From the NCBI GenBank assembly GCA_050084515.1, contig CM114274.1, forward strand, positions 3,162,001 to 3,226,000: DNA of 64,000 bases. Direction: 5' to 3'. This document shows, piece by piece, positions 24,741 through 35,454 of the stretch. A model generated the notes under the pieces. The model was not told where the DNA came from and searched no databases. It worked only from the letters and a program-made list of their open reading frames with translations. The number at the start of each line of letters is the position of its first letter. Position 1 is the stretch's first letter. This stretch comes from Blasia pusilla. Lineage: Eukaryota; Marchantiophyta; Marchantiopsida; Blasiales. The translations under genes and the position numbers were made by a program.

Positions 24741-25493
24741 TTAGCGTGCATAGGCCGGTACATACATCCAAAACACGCCACGTCGAGCCATTGCGGACGG
24801 ACGGACGGGGGGCGGACGGACGGCTCGCCGGCTGACGGACTGACTAGAGGAGGAGCGCGAAAGAGAGATAGTAAGAGTGGTGGTGGTATTTGAGGGGCTG
24901 TTGGGCATAAAGAAGAACGTCGTCTCGTTCTCACTCTTTGTGAGATGGGGCACGTGTGGCTGAATCTTCTTCTTCGGGTCTAGCACGAGGAGGGGGGCGG
25001 GGGTGGCTTGTTTTTTCAGGAAAAAGGTGGCTCCTTTTTGCTCTTGCCCCCCACCCATTTCTCGCGCATAAATGTATCCGATGTCCTTCAACTCTACTCC
25101 CACCTATCACGAGGAAAGACTTGATTTTTCAGCAAAAAGGTGCCTCCTGTTTCCCATTTTGCCCGACGCTCTTTCGGCTGGGTTTCGTTGGCAACATCAT
25201 CGTATTCTGTTGTGGGATTCTATGCATGGTGCGCTGCAGTTGCACTCGCTCTGACGAACTCGGTGGAGTGGGTGGTTGTACGTTATTTCTGGCTCTACTC
25301 ATACACCGGAGGACCTCTTGGAACCACAAGCTCTCCATGGGTTTGGGTGGAAGATGACGATGGCAAGAATGAGGCAATAAATTTGGATGTGGGAACTAAT
25401 TTTGACGATTTGGGTAGTAAAGTGAGAGCAGTTTTGTACCTTTTACAAATTTCAAACTTTGAGTGTGCTTTGGTGCTCCAAATTCATCCGTAA
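24741..25493. other. GC-rich island with GGAC repeats and a G-box
   Basis: A locally GC-rich patch in AT-rich surroundings. GGACGGACGGACGG and a second GGACGGACGG lie at about 24,794-24,825, and a CACGTG element (GGCACGTGTGG) at about 24,949. Both strands carry open frames here: 24,741-25,103 (-) with 120 codons and 25,140-25,493 (+) with 117 codons. Neither resembles a known protein. It could be a promoter and first exon of an unrecognised gene, or a fragment of a degraded one. Confidence 0.3.
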
Positions 25494-26794
25494 GTGTGAC
25501 AACTCACAAAGGATAGATTGTTTTCGTGACCTTGGAGTTTTCACTTATTAGATATTGTTGTGGTCATTTGGTTGTGGCCTCTTGTTAATCTACTCCTTCT
25601 TTTGGGCTACATAATTATTTCTGGATCACTTCTATATTTTTTCAGGTGAGTTTCAACATGAATTCATGCTACGTGAGTGTGGAGTTTAGAACATTTCAAA
25701 ATTAGGATGATACTAGCTCATGGGAATTTTGCTTTAGATATCGCCTCTAGATAGGAGACCTCTCTTTTGTTAGCTTATCTTACTAGTCCTTCATTCCTCC
25801 ATGCTTTGAGCCATAGAGATTTAGGTGGTCATGATGAGATACTCATGCCTTGTCAAAGTATGTCATGGAATGACCAATCCTCTTGCATGAGGAATAAATC
25901 CAATATTGATACCATATATTCTCGTGATGTTGATCATGAGTGTTTTTTAATAATAATTATTCTTATAGTTTTTTTAAGGAACCATACATTGGGATGTCCC
26001 AAATTGGATACACTAATAAGCACATGTGAGATGCATGGTACATACAATTTTTAAAAAAATATTATATTAAATTGGGTCACCATGTCAAAGAATTTTGTAA
26101 AGCATACATGTTCAACGAGATGCCAAAAACTCAAAAAAAAATTAGTATATAGATTTACTTATTGGGAAACTACAAATGATCCATCCAACACAATGTCAAA
26201 TGGTTTTAGAGGGGTTGATTAATGTTATAGAGTGCATATTTGGAGTCTCTCCATGTACATAGCATACTCCTCCCAAGGCTCTTGTTTTGCTCCATCTGGG
26301 AAAATCACAAAAGACAAAAAAAATGTATGTATTTTTGTCTCTTAACGTTTCAACACGCATGCAAAAGTGTTAAAAAAAGGCTCCAAAATATTAATATTAT
26401 TTCCTTCCCATATGGATACCATACGCTTGACGTTGATAATCGGTTACATAAAAAATATTTGGATCCATACATCTATTCAAATAATTACAAATCCTAATAA
26501 GTTGAAAATTAAGAGCAATGGTTACCTAGGTTTTTTTCCCCTCCACGTTTTCTTTTGCGTGTTATAGAAATACAAAGTTTGTCTTTTTGGAATGTTTCTA
26601 GTGGATCAAGGAGTTCAATACACAAAGTCAAAATTTGTAGGACCAAAAACCATCACATCACCCGATAGAAAAAATTTGTCTTGAGAGGCAAGTAGATAAT
26701 TTTTTCAACAAGAGGTTTCTAATGTTATTGTAGTGTAAAAATGTTGTAGCATCAACATCTCCAATGGCTCCACCATGGTCTCCTGTAGATGTGA
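25494..26794. other. Intergenic, no gene recognised
   Basis: AT-rich; nothing supported. The text GCGATGTATGTTGTGTAGC at about 26,800 is the end of an LTR-like block A in + orientation, next to the 3' end of the - strand Ty3 element. Confidence 0.4.
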
Positions 26795-27028
26795 CTAGCG
26801 ATGTATGTTGTGTAGCAATATGTATGCGCACGACATAATTGAGATATTCAAGAAGAAGGCCATATCGAGTGAGAGTTGTTCCATCATGGCATGGTGATAT
26901 CTAATTTTGATTTTCTTAAGGATGTGGTGGCTTGTCTTAGAGGACCACACAACACCGATCTTCCCCACACACGGTTCGATCCACACATGCACAAAAATCA
27001 ACTCATACATATACATGGATATCACACA
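26795..27028 (-). repeat. Broken 3' LTR-like block A of the - strand Ty3 element
   Basis: Read on the - strand directly after the polypurine tract: TGTGATATCCATGTATATG, GTGGATCGAACCGTG, GGGGAAGATCGGTGTTGTG. This is block A as seen at 11,835-11,880. Then unrelated text follows, and at 26,801-26,835 the block A end (GCGATGTATGTTGTGTAGC) appears in the opposite orientation. Block B is not found here. The 3' LTR is therefore truncated or rearranged, and the element lacks a matching LTR pair. Confidence 0.5.
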
Positions 27029-27045
27029 ACCGCCCCCCCAAGTTG
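27029..27045 (-). other. Polypurine tract of the - strand Ty3 element
   Basis: On the - strand: AACTTGGGGGGGCGGTTG, about 65 nt after the stop codon that ends the PHD finger. The left element has CTTGGGGGGCGATTG in the same place. Ty3 elements use such a purine run to prime plus-strand DNA synthesis just before the 3' LTR. Confidence 0.6.
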
Positions 27046-27107
27046 GCAGTTGGATCCCCCCAACTCCAGATAGAAAATATCACATCTCTCTGACATGACC
27101 TACTACC

Positions 27108-28523
27108 CTATACACATCTCGGACAAATCCATCGTCCCGTGGGAACTACATAAAGAGGGGGGCTCAGACATGATATATGCCACCCTCGAGAACAACCATC
27201 ACATACCAACATGGTGGCTGCACCCCTTGCAGATCCGCACAACATACACCTCAAGCCTGCAGGTACCACTGCCAAGCTCGGATCCACCGTCCCGTCTACG
27301 TTCGGAAGATGACATGACACACATTTGCGCACATGATCCTTCCAAACCATACCATCCCGTCCCTCCAACATGAGGACTCCGGTCCGTAATACCTCGCGCA
27401 CACGTAGGATCGTGCGCCCTGCAGTGACATCTAGCGTCGTGGGTGCCGCCTGCTGTAAATACACATAATCTCCAGGATAAAACCTCCTAATCCCTGGACG
27501 ATAACCTCCTCCACGAATGGTCGGGTACCTCAATGTATCTCTATGCTGAGCAATAGCTAAGTTCTCAAAGGCCACAGGCATAACTCTACGAAAAACCTCC
27601 GCCCTCTGAGAACATGCTTATACCCATACATCTGGATCATCAAGATCTAACACCTCCGCCATGTCACGTCAAATCGCTGCAGGTAAATCTGGATCTCTCC
27701 CAAAGAGCAAAAAGTACGGTAAAAATGACGCCAAGGATGCCTGCCCACTAAAGCGATAACCCATAGCCAACCATGGCAACTGTAGGTCCCACTCCATTAA
27801 CTATCCCCGCTGCAAGCCATACTTGCGCAATCCTCTCTTCACCGTCTGTACCACTCTCTCCGCCAACCCATCCGCCTCAGGATGATCTCTGGACGTGGTG
27901 CGGTGATCTATCAACGTCTGATCACACAAAGCCTGAAACTCTCCTCTGAACTCGGTACTTTGGTCAGTCAACACCTGCGCCAGTGCACCAAAGTGACTAA
28001 GCACACGATCTAGAAATGCATGAGATGTTCCCTCGCTCGCCTTGTCCGGTAGTGCCACCAACTCTAACCACTTGGAGGAATGCTCCACCATGACCAACAC
28101 GTACTTATGATGACGCCCCGTCAATGGAAAAGGTCCTGCAAAGTCTAAACTCCACCAATAACCTAAACCCATAATAGGCAACGGATGTAATTGCGGAGTG
28201 GGAGCATTGAAGGATGCTCGCACTCTGTCACATACCATACATCCGCCACAAATCATGACCCAAGTATGCATGCCGCGCCACCAATACTGAACCTAGAGTA
28301 AGTTGTATGTACGCTTTACTCCAAAATATCCCAACTCCTCATGGGCATGTTGCACTACACGTGCTCGCTGGGAAGGATGAGGTACCACTCGTATCCTACC
28401 ATCTCCCCATACCCGCAAAATGTGAGTCCCCTCCCACTTGAACTTCCTGGCTCTCTGTAGGATCCGATCCCGCTCCCTAGAACTCACTATGCTTGCTATG
28501 ACGCCAGTGCAAAAAAACTCCAC
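27108..28523 (-). pseudogene. Ty3 integrase ending in a PHD finger
   Basis: The integrase inserts element cDNA into the host genome. The zinc-binding N-terminus (HAHEELGYFGVKRTYNLL, then a stop, and GGCMVC) lies at 28,300-28,230. The core D-D-E residues are all present in the frame 27,801-28,271: SLDFA, LTDQSTEF and HPEADGLAERV. The C-terminal frame 27,108-27,581 has GDYVYLQQAAPTTLD and DGMVWKDHVRKC. From residue 112 of that frame comes a complete PHD zinc finger with spacing C-x2-C-x11-C-x2-C-x4-H-x2-C-x14-C-x2-C, including the Trp two residues before the last Cys pair (RWICPRCV, stop). PHD fingers commonly bind histone H3 tails. A few stops and one frame change separate the parts, so this copy is not coding as it stands. 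Confidence 0.88.
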
Positions 28524-28745
28524 AACCTCTACGTCGTCATGGATATCACGACCCCTGTCGCCTCCTCACTGACCTCCGGATCCAAAGACTCATCATCCAA
28601 CCCCACCACTGGAGTCATCACCTATGGCTGACCTGCCATAGTCAACCAACAAAGATAGGAAGATGCATGCCAACCGAGCACCATCTCCTCATCACTCTCT
28701 CCGTGCCATCGAGCTCCTGTGTCGTCTCTCTGACTCGGACATGGG

Positions 28746-30170
28746 TTACGACTCATCCGTATCCTGGTTCAGCCGACCTAGCCTATGAACCACCTCAAAC
28801 TCATACTCTTGTAGTAGTAGAGCCCATCTAGAAAGCTTTCCCATAAGCTTGTCGGACTCCATCAACCACCTCAACGGCTGATGATTAGTGATAAGTGTGA
28901 AAGGGTTGCCGAATAAATAGCACTTGAAATGTGCCACGGCCCACACTCTAGCCAAGCACTCTTCCTCGTAGGAGCTGTACTTTGCCTCTGCAATGTTGTT
29001 TGATCGACTCGCATAAGCCATAACAAACCCCCTTTCCTCGTCATCTCTCTAAGTAAGCATTGTTCCCAGACCCAACATGCTCCAATCCGTATGTAATTGG
29101 AATGGGCGACCCCTAACCGGTCTGTGTAATATGGGTGAGGACGTCAACTTGTCCTCCTGAAATGCTTGCTCTTGATCATCTATCCACAACCAAACCTGAT
29201 CAAGTCTCGTCAACAAGGTCAAAGACTTTGCGATCGCACTAAAACCCTTGACATATCGTCGACAGAAGTTTTCCAGTCCAAGAAACGCTCGGACTCGACT
29301 CACATCTGTAGGGCGTGGAATCTGAGCAATAGCCTCTACCTTTGTCTGCTGAACGCCTAACCCAATCGGGTATATGGTGTGTCCCAAGTACTCAATCTGC
29401 TCCTGAAAGAATCTGCACTTGCCTAGATGTAACTTCAGTCCATGTAACTGCAATCGCCGAAACACCTCTTCCAGGTGTCGCTCGTGCTCCTCAACCATGG
29501 AACTGAAGATAAGAATATCATCTATGTAACATCGTACAAACTCCAAGCCAGCCAGAATCCTATCCATCGTTCTTTGAAACTCTGCAGGCGCATTCTTCAA
29601 TCCAAATGGTAAGAACCGCCACTGATACAATCAATCTCTCCCACACCGATCGATCCCCCAGAATGATGTCTTCTCCCTGTCCTCCAACCTGATAGGAAGC
29701 TGATGATAGCCAGCACGGAGATCTAAAGTACTAAAGATCTTTGCATGCCCTACCGCATCAAAGATCTCCTCAAGAGTAGGCATGGCATACCGATCTGACC
29801 TCGTTTGTCGGTTGATAGGACAGTAATCTCCACACATCCGCCTATCCGTCCAATTGCCATACATATCCTTCTTCGCCGGCATGACTATGGCAGATGCATA
29901 CTCCCCATGTGATAACTCCACGAGTCCTGCCTCCAACAAGTCTTGACTCGTGCTCTGAATCAAGGCTCGCTCCATATCAGAATACCTGTAGGGTTGACGA
30001 AAGATTGGCGTATCACTAGCCAATTCAATCCGTATCCCTGGACTCTTCAGCGTACCCAAGTCTCTCTTATTGAAGGCAAAACAAGTTAGATGCCCTCTCA
30101 AAAACCTATGAACTTGCCGCCGCTCTCCTCCTATCAACTTGAGACCTATCACCGGCTCCCAAGTCTCCAT
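28746..30170 (-). pseudogene. Ty3 reverse transcriptase and RNase H, nearly intact
   Basis: The polymerase copies element RNA into DNA; RNase H removes the RNA strand. The frame 29,631-30,170 starts METWEPVIGLKLIGGERRQ and includes GDYCPINRQTRSDRYAMPTL and FSTLDLRAGYHQLPI (first catalytic Asp). One TGA at 29,631-29,633, TGC in the other copy, is the only break before the frame 29,049-29,630, which has QWRFLPFGLKNAPAEFQR and the catalytic YIDD at 29,517-29,528. RNase H begins HTDWSMLGLGTMLT, is cut by one TAG (CAG in the other copy), and continues in 28,746-29,021 with ITNHQPLRWLMESDK. The catalytic residues of reverse transcriptase are all kept, so decay is recent compared with the left copy. 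Confidence 0.9.
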
Positions 30171-30326
30171 CGTGACGTCACTCGGAGAGGACGCAACCTC
30201 CCGCTTTGGTTACTATGTAGCAACCCTAGCCACCTCTACAACAGCCACTCCACTATGACCTCCTACACCATGATCTACATCCGAAAAATGAACATGTGCT
30301 ACTCTGGCCGCCTTCGGACTCTCTAC

Positions 30327-31750
30327 TCAAACAACGTCCCTAGAAGTCCATGGGGGCCTATCTCTCCTTGTCTCGCTCCCAGCCAATGCCTGTACAAACC
30401 CTGTAGGCAATGGTCCAACTCGTGGATGTGACGGCATGAATGACACTCGCATCCATATCTGCTCAGCCATACCCAGGCTGACTATCCATGTGAGACAGTT
30501 GAGGTCCATTTCCTGCCCCAATACCTGTCTCCGGGATGCCTCAGTCATCCGTGACACCGCCGTAGTACCGGTAGCGAACCCCATGGCGCGCTCGCGCTGA
30601 TCTGTTGTAGGCTCCTCCAATGCTCCGGTCACCTCATCCCAAATCGTGCCTGGCCCTCCCTGATGAAAGGCATGGGATGCTGGGAAGCTCACCAACGTAG
30701 GTAAGGCTGCCCTCAACTCCCCCACCGTATTGGCCATGGCCAACGATGGTCTATCATCCCGTGTCACCACCTGAGATTGACTCCTTGAGCCCAAAATAGC
30801 ATCCACTGTGAGATGTGGTGCTCTCTGGACTCCATCGTATGCTCGACTCAGTACCTCTGATGGTATCAGGTTCGTCCACCACAATCGTGGACAATGGGCA
30901 CGTGATCCAACTCTCGCCACATCTAACAACACAGCAGGTCCCAACCAGGATCTCACCTGATGCACACTCTTCATCACACGTGCACGAGTGTCTCCCAACA
31001 ACGACACGTTCTCCAAAATGTAGGTTGGAGAACATGTCCGACTCTCGTGCAAGTGTCATACTACTCGCAACATCTCCCAAAACATCCCTGACCTCGGATC
31101 TTGCAATCCAAATCCTCGGCCAGCTGATGAATGACCCTGACATGGCCATCCAGAAATCACCAAATGAATGGTGCCAACTCTATCTAGATCCTGCGCCCCC
31201 ACCAAAGAGATGTTAGCGGGTAGTGTATGATGATATCCCGTACTTCAGATACCGGAAATAACTCAGGATACCTCTAGACCAATCTTGCCGCGTGATGTAA
31301 TGATACTCGCCGCGCGGTCTCATCTCTCTTCACATAAAGGTACAGATGCACCCGTATGCCCGCCTGCAATACTCCAGCCAATCTGGTGCTAATCCCTCTA
31401 AAGAGATCTAACACCCTAACACCCTCCTCTGGGCACTCCCACCCAACGAGTGTGGTATGTAGTGGGGTCAACGTCTCCACTCCAAGAGCCTGATCGCCAC
31501 ATGACTCTCGCTGCTTTGGGATAAAGGCATGACTCCACGCCTGCCTCACGAGGTCGTTGGCACTCCTCAGTAGCTCTTGAGTCGTACCCCACAATGGTGA
31601 AGAGGTCTCGCCAACATGGGAAAAGACACCCGCCATGGCGTGTCTCTCCGTGGGCCTATCCGCTACTGGGACATCCTCCGCATGTGCGTTCCCCTCCAAC
31701 AACTCTCCTGGCCAACTAACACTACCTCTGAAAGCTACCAACATGGTCAT
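30327..31750 (-). pseudogene. DNMT3-like cytosine-5 DNA methyltransferase domain in a Ty3 polyprotein
   Basis: C5-cytosine methyltransferases transfer a methyl group from S-adenosylmethionine to cytosine in DNA. Motif I, EEGVRVLDLFRGIST, then AGVLQAGIRV, is in the frame 31,274-31,750. Motif IV with the catalytic Cys, LVISGWPCQGHSS, is read at about 31,163-31,124 (Cys codon 31,140-31,142). Motif VI, YILENVSLLGDTR, and the DNMT3-style text RVGSRAHCPRLWWTNLIP follow at 31,020-30,870. Motifs IX-X, QRERAMGFATGTTAVSRM and RQVLGQEMDLNCLTW, are at about 30,600-30,490. Motifs run I-IV-VI-VIII-IX-X, so this is not the rearranged plant DRM type. The ENV, RAH and GFATG...VLGQ layout resembles DNMT3. One frameshift lies between motifs I and IV, and one in-frame stop between IV and VI. 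It sits between protease and reverse transcriptase. Confidence 0.85.
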
Positions 31751-32002
31751 AGACTCGCCTCATGATTGACCACCTCGTCCCATAAACTGCACGGGTAACT
31801 GACTCATCCGCCCGTAACCTGACCGCCACCCTGGCTGTTAAGCAACGGTCTCCTCCCAAAAGTCAAGGATGAATCCTAGAGGATATAACACTGTACTCCC
31901 CACCAACACATCGTACGACTCAATTGGTGTCATAATCGCACGTGTATGCACCATAGCACTATCCGTCGCATGCTCTGGCTAGACTCTAACAACTATCTCT
32001 TG

Positions 32003-32296
32003 TCAAGTCATATACTGCATGGGTGACACGCCCCCAATCGAGGTCTGTATCTGGAAGGGACAAGGCTCAATGTCGGCCTTCCGTAACCCCAATGCTAAAC
32101 ACGCTGATTTCCCTAACATCAAGGGTTGCGCTCCCAAATCAAGTAGGACGCGCTGCGGGTCGTATACTGTCCCCGTCGGAGTAACCAAGAAAAATAATCC
32201 AGCTTGATTATCCAATAACACTACTCCAAGTGTCACCACTGCTTGCTCTATGGCCGGTCGAGCTGCATATCTACCAATTTTTCCGCCGCATGCCAT
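32003..32296 (-). pseudogene. Ty3 aspartic protease region with D-L-G active site
   Basis: Retropepsin-like protease that would cleave the polyprotein. The frame contains VVLLDNQAGLFFLVTPTG, then RVLLDLGAQPLMLGKSACLA, and later IQTSIGGVS. This layout (hydrophobic-hydrophobic-D-x-G-A) is the retropepsin active site, but the middle residue is Leu rather than Ser or Thr. The truncated fragment at 10,560-11,765 also has DLG. Upstream and downstream text continues the polyprotein with stops, so this copy is not functional. The domain assignment rests on the motif and its position between gag and reverse transcriptase. Confidence 0.65.
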
Positions 32297-32913
32297 GACT
32301 CTATGGGGAACATCCCGAGCACCGACTCTGAGGGCAAGTCTACCACCTCCTCAACTACCTCTGAACAAGAAGTAGTCACCTCTCCACACTCACACAATGT
32401 GGCGGCCAGCCGGAACACCTCAACTGCTCCAACTCCCAACGCCGCCAACTCTATGGCGGAGAATAGTGGAGTCTGACTCACTCTGGTGGCCACCTCCAAC
32501 ACTATGGTCGACACTGACTCCACTCGAGTCGGCATAGGAGTTTTCACTCCAACTCCTCATGACGTCGACGCACTTGCCTGAGCTATAGGCACCAGAGGTC
32601 GTCGAGGCACCATCGATGGTGTGTGTAGTGCCTCCGACAATGTGAATGACTGTGGAACCCTGGCCTGCCGCCCATTGGTCCCCTCTGGTGGGTCAATCTC
32701 AACTCCACCTTTCGATGGCTCGGTGCCTCTTGCAGCACCCCGAGTCACCAGTGCTGTTGCCTCAACCTGGGCTGCACTACACATAAACCCCATACTGGCG
32801 AGATCCTCACCCGGTTCAGGGTTAGAGGTAGAAGCTGGAGCCACACTAGCTGCTCGCGGCTCCGTGCCTTCCCTGAGCTGCATCATCGTCATGGCAACAA
32901 TCCTCTGCTCCAA
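32248..32913 (-). pseudogene. Ty3 gag-protease linker of the - strand element
   Basis: Two overlapping-register frames (32,557-32,913 and 32,248-32,547) hold sequence shared with the left element: VPQSFTLSEALHTPSM and EVFRLAATLCECGE. The first begins MEQRIVAMTMMQLREG, predicted to be helical. It is rich in Ala, Glu and Pro. No enzyme motif is visible. It overlaps the protease entry slightly because the frame changes there. Confidence 0.6.
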
Positions 32914-33059
32914 CTTATCGATGCTTGAGAGAACTGTTGGCTCTGGTGCTCTTGCTCCATCTCCTCTGGCTGCTGGTGGTCCTCTACCACCACGTCCAGG
33001 AAGAACTCCCCGACCTCCTCCAGGACGACCGCCCCTGGCCCTTGGTCTACCTCTGGACG

Positions 33060-34330
33060 TGCCTCTCGGCGAAGGTCAAAACACCTATCCTTAGTGTGAC
33101 CATATCTGTGGCAATAGTCACACTGGTGCTGGGGTGGGGCCATCCTCTATGGCTCCTAATCAATCGGAGGCACTCGTGGTCCTCTCCCATGCTGTGGGCA
33201 GTCTCTCTGCCTATGGGCCCCTCCACTCGTCCAACAAGACCACATCGTTCCCTGTTGGGCAACATATGTAGGTACGGGTCGTTGCCTCATAGGCTCACGG
33301 TACCCGCCCTACTCTCTGGGCACACCGATCCGCTCCTGTGGTACTGGTGCTCGCTCTAGCACCTGTGGGGTCACCAGTGCTCGTAGACCCGTCGACTCTC
33401 GAGAAAATCCAGCGGGCACTTCCTACTCCTCACTCATGTTGAGCTCAATACGCTCAGACAACTCAAAGACCACCTTCACTGTGGGCTTTGTTGTGTGAAT
33501 TAGCACCGCATCTCGGACTCTCCTCCGTAGTTCTCGATCCAGAACCCTGTACCAATACTCGACTGACTGCGCCTCAGTCACTCTATACGTAGCAATGATG
33601 AGCCTCCTCATGCTCTCACCCGATTGTCGCTGAGAATCCTATAGACTCTTCAGCTTGTCAATGCGTATGCCCTGGTAGCTCTTCCCCAACTGTCGGAATA
33701 ACTCCATTGTGGGGCTGAAGTTGGGTGGCCCTCTACCATCAGAGGTCTCTGCCACATTGCTTGTCTCACTGCCCTCCTCTCCATCTAGTCTTCGGGCTGA
33801 TGGTGTGGGTCTCTCTCCTCTCATAATCCCATCATATGCCTCGCGATCACTAGTGAACACATACCCTGGAGCCCAATACATCCTCCAGGCATCGATCTCT
33901 ACTGAATATAGTGATCGAAACTCCATGTAGTCATCCATCGGAGGATCCTCCAAGTGCTGGAAAAACCCCTTCCATGCCATGAAAGGGTTGAACCGTGTCG
34001 GGGTCCGTATCTCCTAGAAGTCGCACCACGTGTCGAACTCTTGGATAAAATTATCTAAGTCGATGGTGCCCACTGCACCCATGAAACGATGCATGCTCCG
34101 ATGGCCCATGCCGTCCATCTCCTGCCAAGTACTATTGTCTCTGTCTGCGATCTCGTCACCAGACCCAGTGTCTAGTGATGACGATCCAGCCACGGAAGGA
34201 TGTCAAGGTAGCTCCTCACTGGTAACCCCTCGGTTTCTCACTCCACTCCGTGTCACACCACTACCACTGCTCGCACTACCCCGTTCTTCCAAACCCTGGA
34301 AGAACGCCGTGATGACAAAACCTGTCTCAC
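33060..34330 (-). pseudogene. Ty3 gag with CCHC zinc knuckle
   Basis: Capsid/nucleocapsid of the - strand element. The expected start near 34,318 reads ATC where the left copy has ATG (ITAFFQGLEERG against MTSFRDFERQG), so the start codon seems lost. Then come AVGTIDLDNFIQEFDTWCDF, a stop, FQHLEDPPMDDYMEFRSLYS (frame 33,639-33,980), SYQGIRIDKLKSL, a stop, and the helical part RRLIIATYRVTEAQSVEYWY in 33,423-33,611, ending ELNMSEE. The nucleocapsid has an intact zinc knuckle, CDYCHRYGHTKDRC (C-x2-C-x4-H-x4-C), at about 33,120-33,075. In-frame stops prevent translation of the whole. Confidence 0.82.
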
Positions 34331-35454
34331 CCGCTCAAGCACTCAGACTTACCGAGAGTCTCCCACACTCCTCACTAGCTCACCTATGCTAACATCAATC
34401 CCGTGATGACATACCCGGCCTCACGCACACTCAACACTGGGGCTCACCATGAGCCTCCCAACTGTCTCACCTAACCTACCAACACTCTCGGTCATACATG
34501 CGACTCCTATGCAGCAACCGCCGTATATCCACCAACATGCTACACATGAACAGAATCTACACTCGTCACCATCACTACACCCACCTAGCACCAGCTACTA
34601 CCCGATATTCAACACTCTCAATCACACACGACAAGTGCGGGAAAAGGGACTCGAATGGGTAATCTGATCACGCCCTCCAACCTGCGGCATCGTCAACACG
34701 CACTCCCCCATGTGACACAACAACCTCTGCAACACGACACTCTCCTCGACCAACACATCGATCCTCCTGTCAACAGATGCGGACAACCCGTCGGCATCAT
34801 GAGCACTGACACTCCATTGTCAATTTTTACAAATCCCCTTCACGCGCGAAAACATCATGTCGCGCAAACCTCTCCGCTTGTCCCCAAACGCGGCCTATAA
34901 TGTGACTCAACCTGGTCTGGCTCCACTCCTACCACGTCCTCAGCTCCACCACATCCATCCCCACTTGGGAGCCTTGTCACCACGTTGACCTTCCACCACG
35001 TCCGGTCCTACCACGTTGGAGGGGGAAAACGTGGCCCGCTGCCCTATGCAAGCCCCTTGGGCCCTAAATGCGGCGCGGGGGGATGCGGCTCCACACCCGG
35101 TCGCCTCCGCAACCTAAATGCAACCCCTAAACGCCTCTCCACCCCGGCCGCCTCCGCCTGTGCAACCTTTCCTTCCTGCTCTTTCTTGACACTCTCGCTA
35201 CTCTTGATGATGCACTCGCCGCCCCACTCCGTACTATACTCTGCCACTGTCCTCAATCCATGTGCACCAGCAAACTCTGAGAAAAAAGGACAACGCTTCC
35301 GCCCACGGCCTTCCGAATAGAAAAATGACCAACACCCGCAACACACGCGTCTCCTGGGGCTCCCGACCAAGGCAACTCGCTTGCTTACCTGCAAACAACG
35401 AATTCCTACCAAGCCCCTGACATCTTTCTCATGTAAAAATAAGAAGTAGTAAAA
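34331..35454 (-). other. 5' leader of the - strand Ty3 element
   Basis: Sequence between the LTR-like block and gag. It is GC-rich on this strand; one 139-codon frame (35,044-35,463) shows no family resemblance and I take it as chance. No primer-binding site complementary to a tRNA 3' end was recognised with confidence. Confidence 0.4.

Noticed and set aside
27300-27480. Chromodomain at the integrase C-terminus
   Set aside because: No aromatic-cage pattern; the C-terminus instead shows the Cys/His spacing of a PHD finger.
30754-31149. 131-codon - strand frame beginning MAMSGSFISW
   Set aside because: Out-of-frame reading across methyltransferase motif IV; the true frame gives LVISGWPCQGHSS.
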